Positions 42,422 to 52,328 of a stretch of DNA of 64,000 bases are shown here, piece after piece. Origin of the DNA: Xanthomarina maritima (GTDB taxonomy: Bacteria > Bacteroidota > Bacteroidia > Flavobacteriales > Flavobacteriaceae); assembly GCF_008084905.1 (NCBI RefSeq), contig NZ_VSFC01000062.1, positions 331,381-395,380 of the forward strand, read 5' to 3'. The translations under genes were made by a program, and so were the position numbers. The stretch's first letter is position 1; each line of letters starts with the position of its first letter. The notes below the pieces were generated by a model. It saw only the letters and a program-made list of their open reading frames with translations. It was not told the origin of the DNA and searched no databases.

Positions 42422-44318
42422 ATGAAATTTTACTTTTTAACAGTCCAACAGTCCAACAGTCCAACAGTCCAAATTTACACTATTTAAAATAGTTTGTTTT
42501 CTTCTATTAAATGTTTTGTTATTTACGTGTCAGAAAGACGATTTTGAAAGTAAAGAACAAAATAACTCAAATAAGTACCCAGACATACATTCTCAAATAC
42601 TAAGTTTGGATGAGGTACAACAAAACAGCAAACTACAAAAGTCTTTAAAAAAGATTTCTAATAATTTTGATGTAAATCAAATTAAGACTAAAAATAAAAC
42701 TTCTAATTCAACTTCTAACGTAGGAACTAACTCAAAAATAGATGCTAGCGATTGATCTTTTTCAATTTTAACAGACAAAATTTTACATGTCACTTCCAAT
42801 GGAGGAGAAGCTTGGTCCTTTAAAATTGAAACACCACTATTGGCAGAAGCCACATTTGAAAATTTTGTAATTACTGATAATGGTGAGGACATTAAGTTTT
42901 TTATATATTCTTATATTACTTTAGACTTTAATGAAGAGCTTAGACATTTTCTTATTTCTGTTTTACCCATCGAAGATAATCTAATTGATGTTGTAGATTT
43001 TCAAGGATTTCTGAATGCAAAAATGCATTTAATAGATGGTTGTTTGTATAATATCCCAGAAGATGGAGGAGCCATCCAAACTATTTGGTGTAATGATGGA
43101 GGAAATGGAGGCAATATGCCAACTTCATCGGGTGGTGGTGGTGGAGACATAGCGCTTATATCAAATGATTGTAAAGGTATTTGCACTGTTTGGCAACACG
43201 TTCAAATTGGTGATGATAGAATGGCAATTGTTATTGGTTATTATCTTTGCGCACCAGACGAAAGCTGTAATTATGGAGAAAATAATGAAGAAAACAATGG
43301 TGAAACTGGAGGTAATAATGAACAAGGTAGCGGACAATTTCCAGACAATAATAACTTAGGTGGCACAAGTGGAGGAGGTACTAGTTCCTCTTCTGGAGGC
43401 CAGCCAGCAGTTGGAGCCTTACCTTCTATAGAACAGAATGAAATTACATTAACACCTAAAGAAAAAGTATTAGAATGTTTAAATGATAATAACATAACAT
43501 TAACACCAACACAACTAGAGTGGTTGAACAATTCAAGTAATGGCATTAAAATTAAAGGAATGTCAACTATGATTGGAAATGTTGGATGTGAAGATATGAT
43601 AGATATTATTCTGGAATATATAAACGCCTCTCCACCTAGTCCACTTGATTTTAAAGATTATGCTTATGAACAATTAGAGTGTTATGGAATTCAAGAATTG
43701 ATGAATAGTGCTTATTTTACAAGTGCACTAACTGATTTAAGAAGTAGTGCTCCAGGAGCTTCAAGTGAAAAGGGTTATGAAATTTCTAGAAATAGTATGG
43801 GGAATATTTCTAAAAACTTTGTAGATGGTTCTTCAGGGTTTGTTACTTTAAGACATGGTGGTGAAATTATGGGAGGCATGCATATTCATCACGATCCAGG
43901 TGAATTAATGTTTTCTGCTGAAGATATTTATAATTTATACCAATATCATACAGGGAACATCGTGAACAATCCAAATCAATTTTCTAGTTATGAGGTCTTT
44001 ACAGTTTTAGTCACTATACATGGAACTTATATGTTAAAAATGAAAGACAAAAGTTTATTAGGGTATATTTTTCAAAATAAATCATTATTAGATATTAATG
44101 GAAAATTAGGGCATTATTATAATTTATCATCGTCCTCAATAAATGAAGATGATAGGTTTATTAAAGGTCTTTTAAAAACCTTTGAATATTATAGACGTAA
44201 GTTAAATAATATGCCTAGAATTCCAATTAACTTCTATAAATTAGATGAATCCATTCAAAAATTTGATAGACTGACATTAAACGATTCGGGAGCAATAATA
44301 AAAACACCTTGTAATTAA
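42422..44318 (+). pseudogene. Disrupted lipoprotein gene (out-of-frame start plus internal TGA)
   Basis: Best reading is one gene with a lipoprotein signal (KIVCFLLLNVLLFTC, Cys just before QKDDFESK), a polar N-terminal region to 42752, an in-frame TGA at 42753-42755 where Trp is expected (ASD-stop-SFSILTDK), then 521 more codons to 44318. The ATG at 42422 is out of frame with the signal peptide because of four CAGTCCAA repeats (42441-42472); the only in-frame start downstream is a TTG at 42516 inside the lipobox. The C-terminal part has Gly/Asn/Ser linkers and a segment at about 43857-43920 (GGMHIHHDPGELMFSAED) reminiscent of a JAMM-type HxH...SxxD. Function unknown; an ATG at 42840 could still make a 492-residue fragment. 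Confidence 0.6.
42441..42472 (+). repeat. 8-bp tandem repeat CAGTCCAA x 4
   Basis: Four perfect copies at the 5' end of the broken lipoprotein gene, between ATG 42422 and the signal peptide. Eight is not a multiple of three, so copy number sets the frame: five or two copies would join ATG 42422 to the lipoprotein frame; four do not. Confidence 0.9.
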
Positions 44319-44325
44319 AAAAACT

Positions 44326-44961
44326 ATGAAACATTTAATAAAATTTTTAATGCTTATCATGTTTATAAGCTGTAAAGCACAAAACATTGTACCAATTTTT
44401 AACGATACTGGTGTCGATCTTCCAGAGAATAATGCCTATTTAAAAGACGTTGATAACGATTATAACCCTTATGTTGGCACTTGGAAATGGGAGAGTGGGA
44501 ATAATTCCTTGACCATTATCTTTAATAAGTTAGAACAATATACTTCTGGAGATGGTGATTATTCCGATTTACTGCTTGGAGAATATCAATATATAGAAAA
44601 TGGTGTTGAATTGGTAAATACATTCCCTTTAATCGAGCCAATAGGAATTCCTAATATTGTCAATCAAGAAGATGCCATGCGAAATAATAACATAGTTTCT
44701 TACTCTATTACAACAAATGATATTGGATTTCCACCCTGTCCTGAATGTGCTCCAAATACGCGTTTTATAATATTAAGTATTAAAGAACCTACCAAACCTG
44801 GATTATGGGGAGGAATTGTAATGGCTCGATTTGTTGAAAGTGGCGTAGAAAAAATTAGAGCAAAAATAACCATGAGATTTAATGAAAATGCAAGTATTAA
44901 CTATTCTGGTCCCGAGATTATAACAATTCCTGTAGGAGTTTATACATTTATTAAGCAATAA
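44326..44961 (+). CDS. DUF6705-like small lipoprotein
   Basis: 211 residues. Signal ends in the lipobox ISC (Cys16), then KAQNIVPIFNDTGVDLPENNAYLKDVDNDYNPYVGTWKWESGNN, a pattern I associate with DUF6705 proteins: a small beta-rich domain with VGTW near residue 50. It starts 8 bp after the broken lipoprotein gene, so the two are one transcript and may have worked as a pair. Function unknown. Confidence 0.75.
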   Translation: MKHLIKFLMLIMFISCKAQNIVPIFNDTGVDLPENNAYLKDVDNDYNPYVGTWKWESGNNSLTIIFNKLEQYTSGDGDYSDLLLGEYQYIENGVELVNTFPLIEPIGIPNIVNQEDAMRNNNIVSYSITTNDIGFPPCPECAPNTRFIILSIKEPTKPGLWGGIVMARFVESGVEKIRAKITMRFNENASINYSGPEIITIPVGVYTFIKQ

Positions 44962-44993
44962 TTAAGAGCTTAGCTTGAAATTTAAAAAATATG

Positions 44994-45030
44994 TTGCCAC
45001 GAATATTTTAATTATTCGTGGCAAATTTAT
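44994..45030. terminator. Bidirectional terminator between the lipoprotein and rpoN
   Basis: 12-bp stem TTGCCACGAATA/TATTCGTGGCAA between convergent genes, with T/A-rich flanks (AAATTTATTTAT on plus, AACATATTTTTTAAA on minus). Confidence 0.75.
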
Positions 45031-45033
45031 TTA

Positions 45034-46491
45034 TCATATCTTCTTACGCAATCGAGCCACAGGAATATCTAATTGTTCTCTGTATTTTGCCACAGTTCTT
45101 CTAGCAATAGGATAGCCTTTTTCTTTTAAAATTTTGGCAAGTGCTTCATCTGTTAAAGGTTTTCTTTTGTTTTCGTCTTCTATAACAGTTTCAAGAATTT
45201 TTTTAATTTCTCTGGTGGAAACTTCCTCTCCTTGGTCGTTAGTCATCGATTCCGAAAAGAATTCTTTAATCAATTTCGTACCATAAGGCGTATCTACATA
45301 TTTACTATTGGCAACTCTGGAAACCGTAGAAACATCCATTTCTATTTCGTCTGCAATGTCTTTAAGAATCATTGGGCGAAGTTTGCGTTCATCGCCACTT
45401 AAAAAGTATTCTTTTTGATAATGCATAATAGCACTCATGGTAACAAATAAAGTCTGCTGACGTTGCTTAATGGCGTCTATAAACCATTTGGCTGCATCCA
45501 GTTTTTGTTTGATAAACATGACGGCATCTTTTTGCGATTTCGATTTGTCTTTAGACTCCTTATAACCTTTCAACATGTTATTATACTCTCTCGACACATG
45601 AAGTTCAGGTGCATTTCTACCGTTTAGGGTTAATTCTAATTCGCCATCAACAATCTTAATAGCAAAATCTGGAACCACATGTTCCACTATGCGGTTATTT
45701 CCAGAATAAGAACCACCAGGTTTCGGATTTAGATGTTCTATTTCGTCAATAGCATCTTTTAGCTGCTGCTCTGTAATATCGAATTTTTGAAGTAATTTTT
45801 TATAATGTTTTTTAGTAAATTTCTCAAAGGCATTGTCTATAATATCGATAGCCAACTCTACATCTGGACGTTTTTCTTTTCTGTGTAATTGAATGCTTAA
45901 ACACTCTTGAAGGCTTCTGGCTCCAACTCCTGCTGGATCTAATTGATGCACTATTTTTAAGACCTTTTCTATTTCAGCTTCAGTGGTATATATGTTTTGT
46001 GTAAACGCCAAATCGTCCATAATGTCGATTAACTTACGACGTATGTAACCACTTTCGTCAATACTTCCAACTAAAAATTCAGCTATATCAAACTCATCAT
46101 CTGTTAATCTAAAGGTGTTTAACTGATTGATTAAATGTTGTGTAAATGACGTTCCAGCAGCATAAGGCATGGTTTTTTCTTCATCATCGCTACTGTAATT
46201 ATTGGCTTGAGTTCTATAATCAGGTACATCGTCGTCGCTTAAATAATCATCAACGTTTATATCGTCTGCATTTATAGATTCATTGTCATCTTCAAAATCG
46301 TTTGAATTATCAAAAACGTCATCTAAATCTTCAAGCTGTTCTTTACCACTCTCAAGGGCTGGATTTTCTTCTAATTCTTGTTTTAGACGTTGCTCAAAGG
46401 CTTGCGTTGGCAATTGTATCAGCTTCATCAACTGGATTTGTTGAGGCGATAACTTTTGCGATAATTTAAACTGTAAATATTGTTTAAGCAT
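45034..46491 (-). CDS. rpoN: RNA polymerase sigma-54 factor
   Basis: 485 residues. N-terminal Gln-rich activator region (LQFKLSQKLSPQQIQLMKLIQLP, 1-30), acidic linker (about 55-105), core-binding domain and C-terminal DNA-binding domain with the RpoN box ARRTVAKYREQ near 465. Recognises -24/-12 promoters and needs AAA+ activators. Promoter targets are not visible in this window. Confidence 0.96.
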   Translation of the reverse strand: MLKQYLQFKLSQKLSPQQIQLMKLIQLPTQAFEQRLKQELEENPALESGKEQLEDLDDVFDNSNDFEDDNESINADDINVDDYLSDDDVPDYRTQANNYSSDDEEKTMPYAAGTSFTQHLINQLNTFRLTDDEFDIAEFLVGSIDESGYIRRKLIDIMDDLAFTQNIYTTEAEIEKVLKIVHQLDPAGVGARSLQECLSIQLHRKEKRPDVELAIDIIDNAFEKFTKKHYKKLLQKFDITEQQLKDAIDEIEHLNPKPGGSYSGNNRIVEHVVPDFAIKIVDGELELTLNGRNAPELHVSREYNNMLKGYKESKDKSKSQKDAVMFIKQKLDAAKWFIDAIKQRQQTLFVTMSAIMHYQKEYFLSGDERKLRPMILKDIADEIEMDVSTVSRVANSKYVDTPYGTKLIKEFFSESMTNDQGEEVSTREIKKILETVIEDENKRKPLTDEALAKILKEKGYPIARRTVAKYREQLDIPVARLRKKI

Positions 46492-46603
46492 TGTAAGGAT
46501 TTGGTTTCATCTGTTAATATTTATTGTCTTTCAACGGTCAGATGCAATGCCTTATAATCAAATAGGTTGGGTTGCAACTTATGGTTAATGGCATTTAATA
46601 TAA

Positions 46604-46647
46604 AAATAAAAAAAACAATCTATATAAACGTAGATATAGATTGTTTT
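46604..46647 (-). terminator. Terminator of asnS
   Basis: 14-bp stem AAAACAATCTATAT/ATATAGATTGTTTT with an 8-nt loop. Reading leftward it is followed by T8-ATTTTTAT, typical of an intrinsic terminator. Confidence 0.75.
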
Positions 46648-46744
46648 ATGATTTTATTTAATCTTTTAATTTAAAACGAAAATTTAATGTTTATGAATCT
46701 TCGCTTCTTGTCTGCCGATAAGCAAGTGTTCTGAAAGACAACTT

Positions 46745-48178
46745 TTAGAATTCAGCATTTTGAGGTGTTCTAGGAAACGGAATCACGTCGCGAATATTAC
46801 CCATGCCTGTGGCAAACATCACCAATCGTTCGAAACCTAAACCAAACCCAGAATGGACTGCAGTTCCGTATTTACGTAGATCTAAGTACCACCATAATTC
46901 TTCTTCGTCTATGTCCAGAGCTTTCATTTTTTCTTTAAGCACGTCCAAACGTTCTTCACGTTGCGAGCCTCCAACCATTTCGCCAATGCCTGGAAATAAA
47001 ATATCCATGGCGCGAACGGTTTTACCATCTTCATTTAAACGCATGTAAAAGGCTTTGATGTTGGCAGGATAATCAAACAAAATAACCGGACAGTTAAAGT
47101 GTTTTTCCACCAAATAACGTTCGTGCTCACTTTGTAAATCGGCTCCCCATTGGTCTATAATATATTTGAATTTCTTTTTCTTGTTTGGTTTGCTGTTTTT
47201 AAGAATGTCTATAGCTTCCGTGTAGCTTACACGTTTGAAATTGTTGTCCACCACAAACTTAACTTTTTCAATTAAGCTCATTTCGCTACGTTCAGCTTGA
47301 GGTTTTGTTTTTTCCTCGTCCAATAATCTGTTTTCTAAAAACTCTAAATCTTCACGATTGTGTTTTAAAATATAGCTTAAAACCGATTTCATGAAATCTT
47401 CAGCTAAATCCATGTTTCCAGCTAAATCCATAAAAGCAACTTCTGGCTCTATCATCCAAAATTCTGCTAAATGTCTAGAAGTGTTAGAGTTTTCAGCTCT
47501 AAAAGTTGGGCCAAATGTATAGACTTTCCCTAAAGACATAGCATAGGCTTCTGCTTCTAACTGACCAGAAACGGTAAGGTTGGTTTCTTTTCCAAAGAAA
47601 TCTTCTTTATAATTTACGTTACCTTTTTCATCTAAAGGAGGATTTTTAGCATCTAAATTACTAACACGAAACATTTCTCCAGCACCTTCAGCATCACTAC
47701 CTGTAATAATTGGTGTGTGCATGTAGTAAAAACCATTTTCGTTAAAATATTTATGAATGGCAAAAGACAAAGAAGAACGTAAACGCATAACAGCACTAAA
47801 GGTGCTGGTTCTGGTTCTTAAATGAGCATTTTCTCTTAAAAATTCGAAAGAATGTTTTTTAGGTTGAATAGGAAAGGTTTCTGGATCTGAATCTCCTAAT
47901 ATTTTTATTGAAGATACTTGAACTTCGACACTTTGTCCTTTCCCTTGACTTTCGGTTAAAGACCCTTTAACATGTACGGCTGCTCCAGTAGTAATACGTT
48001 TTAAAATGGCTTCATCTGTATTTTCAAAATCTACTACACATTGAATGTTGTTTATTGTAGATCCATCGTTTAAAGCTATAAATCGGTTAGCTCTAAAGGT
48101 TCTAACCCATCCTTTTATTTCAACGTCTTGTAAGGTGTTTTCTTTTGAAAGTAAGTCTGCAATGGTGTTCGATTTCAT
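46745..48178 (-). CDS. asnS: Asparaginyl-tRNA synthetase
   Basis: 477 residues. N-terminal OB domain (DVEIKGWVRTFRANRFIALNDGS), class II motif 2 FRAENSNTSRHLAEFWMIEPE and motif 3 GFGLGFERLVMFATG near 445. Charges tRNA-Asn directly. Separate gene upstream of rpoN in the leftward row; the 43-bp gap to the MMPL gene upstream suggests co-transcription with it. Confidence 0.97.
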   Translation of the reverse strand: MKSNTIADLLSKENTLQDVEIKGWVRTFRANRFIALNDGSTINNIQCVVDFENTDEAILKRITTGAAVHVKGSLTESQGKGQSVEVQVSSIKILGDSDPETFPIQPKKHSFEFLRENAHLRTRTSTFSAVMRLRSSLSFAIHKYFNENGFYYMHTPIITGSDAEGAGEMFRVSNLDAKNPPLDEKGNVNYKEDFFGKETNLTVSGQLEAEAYAMSLGKVYTFGPTFRAENSNTSRHLAEFWMIEPEVAFMDLAGNMDLAEDFMKSVLSYILKHNREDLEFLENRLLDEEKTKPQAERSEMSLIEKVKFVVDNNFKRVSYTEAIDILKNSKPNKKKKFKYIIDQWGADLQSEHERYLVEKHFNCPVILFDYPANIKAFYMRLNEDGKTVRAMDILFPGIGEMVGGSQREERLDVLKEKMKALDIDEEELWWYLDLRKYGTAVHSGFGLGFERLVMFATGMGNIRDVIPFPRTPQNAEF

Positions 48179-48221
48179 TTTGATTTATTTTTTCACAAAG
48201 ATAATTCTTTGTTCTATTTTT

Positions 48222-50642
48222 TTAATTGTTGTTTTCTATATCGTTTTCAGTTACCTCAATATCTTCATCTTCTTCAGGAATAATATTTATTGAAGGTTCT
48301 TTTAAAACTTCTTTATTGGCAATACTTCGTTCAAGTGATAATAATAATGAAGGAAGCAGTAATAAATTCGATAGCATGGCAAATAAAAGAGTGGCAGACA
48401 CTAAAGCTCCTAAAGCTACGGTTCCACCAAAACTAGAAAAAGTAAATACTAAAAACCCGAAGAATAAAACAATGGAGGTATAAAACATACTGACTCCAGT
48501 TTCGCGAAGTGCCGCATAAACCGATTTTCTAATTTTCCAGTGATTGGCTTGTAATTCTTGCCTGTATTTTGCTAAAAAGTGTATAGTATCGTCTACCGAA
48601 ATACCGAAAGCGATACTAAATACTAAAATAGTTGACGGCTTTATTGGCACCCCTAAATAACCCATTAATCCTGCTGTAATAACTAAGGGTAACAAGTTTG
48701 GTACTAATGAAACGACTATCATTCTAAATGAACGGAACATATAAGCCATAAACAAAGAGATTAAAAAGATGGCTAATGATAATGAAATGGCTAAGTTTTT
48801 AACCAAATATTTGGTGCCTTTTTGAAATACGAGAGCTTTTCCAGTAATGGTAACATTATATTTATCTTTTGGAAAAACCTTATTGATTTTGGTTTGAAGG
48901 TTGTCTTCAATACGTTCCATTTTATCTGTGCCAATATCTTTCATGAACGTAGTAATACGAGCATATTGGCCTGTACTATCAACAAAATTGTTTAATAAAT
49001 TGATATTAGAAGTTGAATTTTTTGCATAACTTAAAATAAAACTGTTTTCTTGAGATGTTGGCAATTGGTAGTATTTAGGGTTCCCATTATAGTATGCTTG
49101 TTTGGAATATTTAACAAGGCTTACAATAGAAACTGGCCTTGAAAGTTCTGGAGTCTCTAAAATAACATCTTCAAGCTCGTTCATACGCTTTAAAGTAGCT
49201 AACTTCATCACGCCTTTTTTACGTTTGGTATCTACTAAAATTTCAACTGGCATGATGCCATTAAATTCTTCTTCAAAGAAACGAATGTCTTGAAAAAATT
49301 CAGCTTCTTTAGACATGTCTTCTATTAAACTACCAGAGATTTTTATCTGATAGATGCCAATCATACTTACAATTAAAAGAACTATGGATGTTATGTAGAT
49401 AGTAATGCGTCTTTCTTTTACCATGCGTTCCATCCAATTAACAAAACCACCAATCCAGCGTTTGTTTAGATGCTCTAGGTGTCTATCTTTAGGATAAGGT
49501 AAAAACGTGTATAGAATAGGGATAATAAGCAAGCACAATAGAAAAATAGCAAGAATACTCAATGAAGCCACAAGACCAAATTCTTTTAAAAGCGTACTTT
49601 CAGTAAGCATGAATGTAGCAAACCCAGAAGCAGTAGTGACGTTGGTCATTAATGTGGCATTACCAACTTTGGTAATAACACGTTGTAAAGATTTCACTTT
49701 ATTGCCATGTAATTTTACTTCGTGTTGATACTTATTTATTAAAAAGATACAGTTAGGAATACCTATAACTATTATTAATGGAGGAATTAAAGCTGTTAAA
49801 ACAGTTATCTCGTAATTTAATAAACCTATAATTCCAAAGGTCCACATAACGCCAATACAAACTACTAATAGCGAAATAAATGTGGCTCTAAACGACCTGA
49901 AAAAGAAAAAGAAAATTAAGGAAGTAACTCCTAATGCCAGACCAATAAATTTTCCAATTTCATCTACAATGTTTTGGGCATTTAAGGTTCTTACATAAGG
50001 CATTCCAGAAATTCTAACATCCAGATTAGTTGTATTTTCAAAAGCCTCAACTTTCGGTAATAGATAATCAAAAACAAAATCTTTTCGTGCTGGTGTATTT
50101 ACTATATCTTTTTTAAGATAGATAGCAGTTCGGATGGCCTTGGTATTCTTGTTAAATAGAAAGTTATCATAAAAAGGATATTTTTTAAATAACTCTTGTT
50201 GAAGTGTGTCTAACTGGGTAATAGACTGAATGGAGTCTTGAATAAAAGGCGCTAGTTCAAACCTTTCATTTTCTGTGTCTTTTACTAGTTTTTTGAGGTC
50301 TTTTATAGAAACAACAGCTTCAACTTCATCTAAATCTTTAAAAGATTCAGAGAGTTTATTCCAAGCATTTAAATTTTCAACGGTAAAAAGTGAAGAATCT
50401 TTAATTCCTAAAACAACCAGATTACCTTCTTCACCAAAAACTTTTAAAAAATCGTTATAAACAACATTTACTTCGTGGTCGTCTGGTAATAAATTAGCTT
50501 CAGTATAGGTAAAGCGCATGTTTTTCCACTGAGTGCTAAAAAATATAGTAGCCACCACAACAACAAGTAGAATCGCAATTTTATTTCTTAAAATAACACG
50601 AGCTACAACATCCCAAAACCCTTTTGTAAATAGTTTAAACAT
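48222..50642 (-). CDS. MMPL/RND-superfamily transporter
   Basis: 806 residues with two six-helix halves (helix clusters at about 225-385 and 620-760) and large periplasmic loops (about 45-220 and 430-610). The sterol-sensing/RND-type sequences VVVIGIPNCIFLINKYQHE and FSIAFGISVDDTIHFLAKYRQE carry the Asp/Asn region of this family. It probably moves lipids or hydrophobic compounds. Ends in an acidic tail (IPEEDEDIEVTENDIENNN). Substrate unknown. Confidence 0.88.
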   Translation of the reverse strand: MFKLFTKGFWDVVARVILRNKIAILLVVVVATIFFSTQWKNMRFTYTEANLLPDDHEVNVVYNDFLKVFGEEGNLVVLGIKDSSLFTVENLNAWNKLSESFKDLDEVEAVVSIKDLKKLVKDTENERFELAPFIQDSIQSITQLDTLQQELFKKYPFYDNFLFNKNTKAIRTAIYLKKDIVNTPARKDFVFDYLLPKVEAFENTTNLDVRISGMPYVRTLNAQNIVDEIGKFIGLALGVTSLIFFFFFRSFRATFISLLVVCIGVMWTFGIIGLLNYEITVLTALIPPLIIVIGIPNCIFLINKYQHEVKLHGNKVKSLQRVITKVGNATLMTNVTTASGFATFMLTESTLLKEFGLVASLSILAIFLLCLLIIPILYTFLPYPKDRHLEHLNKRWIGGFVNWMERMVKERRITIYITSIVLLIVSMIGIYQIKISGSLIEDMSKEAEFFQDIRFFEEEFNGIMPVEILVDTKRKKGVMKLATLKRMNELEDVILETPELSRPVSIVSLVKYSKQAYYNGNPKYYQLPTSQENSFILSYAKNSTSNINLLNNFVDSTGQYARITTFMKDIGTDKMERIEDNLQTKINKVFPKDKYNVTITGKALVFQKGTKYLVKNLAISLSLAIFLISLFMAYMFRSFRMIVVSLVPNLLPLVITAGLMGYLGVPIKPSTILVFSIAFGISVDDTIHFLAKYRQELQANHWKIRKSVYAALRETGVSMFYTSIVLFFGFLVFTFSSFGGTVALGALVSATLLFAMLSNLLLLPSLLLSLERSIANKEVLKEPSINIIPEEDEDIEVTENDIENNN

Positions 50643-50774
50643 ATATTATAAAAACAGGCGCAAAGTTAGGTAAAAGCAATGTATTTGCTTAATGATTTTG
50701 CTTATAATGTTTTGTTTAAAGTGAATAAAATGAAATGAATTATGAGGAAGTTAAATTTTTAAGGATTCAATAAA

Positions 50775-50803
50775 TAAAAAAAAGCGACTTAATAGTCGCT
50801 TTT
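50775..50803 (-). terminator. Terminator of frr
   Basis: 9-bp stem AAAGCGACT/AGTCGCTTT with loop TAAT and T8 on the minus strand, directly after the frr stop. Confidence 0.85.
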
Positions 50804-50806
50804 AGA

Positions 50807-51364
50807 TTATACTGTCATAATTTCTTTTTCTTTAACCTCTAAAATATCATCTACTTTCTTAACGTATTTATCTGTTAAGTTTTGGATGTCTATTTCAGCA
50901 TTTTTTTGGAGATCTTCTGAAGCATCATCCAATTTTTTAATTTCAGAATTGGCATCTTTTCTGGCACTTCTAATACCAATCTTAGCATCTTCAGCTTCAG
51001 CTTTAGCTTGTTTTGCTAAATCACGTCTGCGTTCTTCTGTTAGAGGAGGTACGTTGATTATAATGGTATCTCCATTATTCATAGGATTAAAACCTAAGTT
51101 AGCATACATAATACCACGTTCAATTTCTTGAAGCATGTTTTTTTCCCATGGTTGTACTGTAATAGTTCTACCATCAGGAGTGTTTACATTGGCTACTTGA
51201 TTTAACGGTGTTTGAGATCCATAGTAATCTACCATAACACTTCCTAGCATGGCAGGACTTGCTTTTCCAGCTCTAATATTTACAAATTGTTTTTCTAGAT
51301 GCTTTAAGGCAGCATCCATAGATTCTTTAGTTGAGTCTAGTATAAACTGAATATCTTCGTTCAT
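50807..51364 (-). CDS. frr: Ribosome recycling factor
   Basis: 185 residues, normal length. Three-helix-bundle domain plus small beta domain (VNIRAGKASPAMLGSVMVDYYGSQTPLNQ), with the conserved segment TEERRRDLAKQAK near 110-122. With EF-G it splits post-termination ribosomes. Follows pyrH by 63 bp, and probably shares its mRNA. Confidence 0.97.
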   Translation of the reverse strand: MNEDIQFILDSTKESMDAALKHLEKQFVNIRAGKASPAMLGSVMVDYYGSQTPLNQVANVNTPDGRTITVQPWEKNMLQEIERGIMYANLGFNPMNNGDTIIINVPPLTEERRRDLAKQAKAEAEDAKIGIRSARKDANSEIKKLDDASEDLQKNAEIDIQNLTDKYVKKVDDILEVKEKEIMTV

Positions 51365-51427
51365 CTTAATATAATTTAATTCTTTTGAAGCTAATTCAAA
51401 AAATAAGCCAAAGGATAAAAATAAGAA

Positions 51428-52135
51428 TTATAAATTAACTTTGGTTCCTATATTTTCACCTGAAACCACTTTTAATAGGTTTCCTTTCTTATTCATATCA
51501 AAAACAATAATAGGTAATTCGTTTTCTTGGCTTAATGTAAAAGCAGTAGTATCCATAACTTTTAAGCCTTTTCTTAAAACATCATCAAAAGAAATATGAT
51601 CGAATTTTATGGCTTTTGAATCCTTTTCAGGATCTGCATTGTAAATACCATCTACACGTGTGCCTTTTAAAATGACATCGGCTTCAATTTCTATGGCACG
51701 TAAAACTGCTGCCGAATCTGTAGTGAAATATGGATTTCCTGTTCCTCCTCCAAAAATAACAACACGTCCTTTTTCTAAATGTCTAAGGGCTCGTCTTCTA
51801 ATAAATGGCTCTGCTACTTCTTCTATATGGATAGCCGTTTGTAATCGTGTAGGAACTCCAGCATCTTCAAGTGCACTTTGTAATGCCAGACCATTGATAA
51901 CGGTTGCAAGCATACCCATGTGGTCTCCTTGTACTCTGTCCATACCATTACTTGCTCCAGCAACACCTCTAAATATATTGCCACCACCTATAACTATGGC
52001 AACTTCAACGCCAGTTTCAGTAATTTCTTTAATGTCTTTAGCATATTCTGATAAACGTTCCGGATCGATGCCATATTGTCGGTTACCCATTAGGGCTTCT
52101 CCTGATAATTTTAAGAGAATTCTTTTGTATTTCAT
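51428..52135 (-). CDS. pyrH: UMP kinase
   Basis: 235 residues. Amino-acid-kinase fold: KLSGEALMG at the N-terminus, [27 protein letters not shown] and [15 protein letters not shown]. It phosphorylates UMP to UDP for RNA, lipopolysaccharide and pyrimidine synthesis; bacterial enzymes are hexameric and inhibited by UTP. pyrH-frr is a conserved bacterial pair. Confidence 0.97.
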   Translation of the reverse strand: MKYKRILLKLSGEALMGNRQYGIDPERLSEYAKDIKEITETGVEVAIVIGGGNIFRGVAGASNGMDRVQGDHMGMLATVINGLALQSALEDAGVPTRLQTAIHIEEVAEPFIRRRALRHLEKGRVVIFGGGTGNPYFTTDSAAVLRAIEIEADVILKGTRVDGIYNADPEKDSKAIKFDHISFDDVLRKGLKVMDTTAFTLSQENELPIIVFDMNKKGNLLKVVSGENIGTKVNL

Positions 52136-52255
52136 TAGTTGAATAGGTCTTTTAAAAGATTCCCAAATTGAGGGAATTAGAGTTTAGCAAAACTACATAA
52201 ATTTTTTGTTTTTAGTTTTAAAAATTAGTTTACAGATAGTATAAAATTTAGATAT

Positions 52256-52290
52256 AAAAAAACCACTACTAAATTTAGTAGTGGTTTTAA
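52256..52290 (-). terminator. Terminator of tsf
   Basis: 15-bp perfect stem AAAACCACTACTAAA/TTTAGTAGTGGTTTT with a T-tail on the minus strand, before pyrH. Confidence 0.9.
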
Positions 52291-52328
52291 TATTAAGTTC
52301 TTTGCTTAATGCTTAGAAAAACGTTTAA

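Noticed and set aside
42441..42472. CRISPR-like repeats
   Set aside because: The units are only 8 bp and directly adjacent with no spacers; no cas gene is near.
51660..52142. A 160-codon rightward open frame opposite pyrH
   Set aside because: It lies wholly inside a recognised gene on the other strand and its translation looks random.
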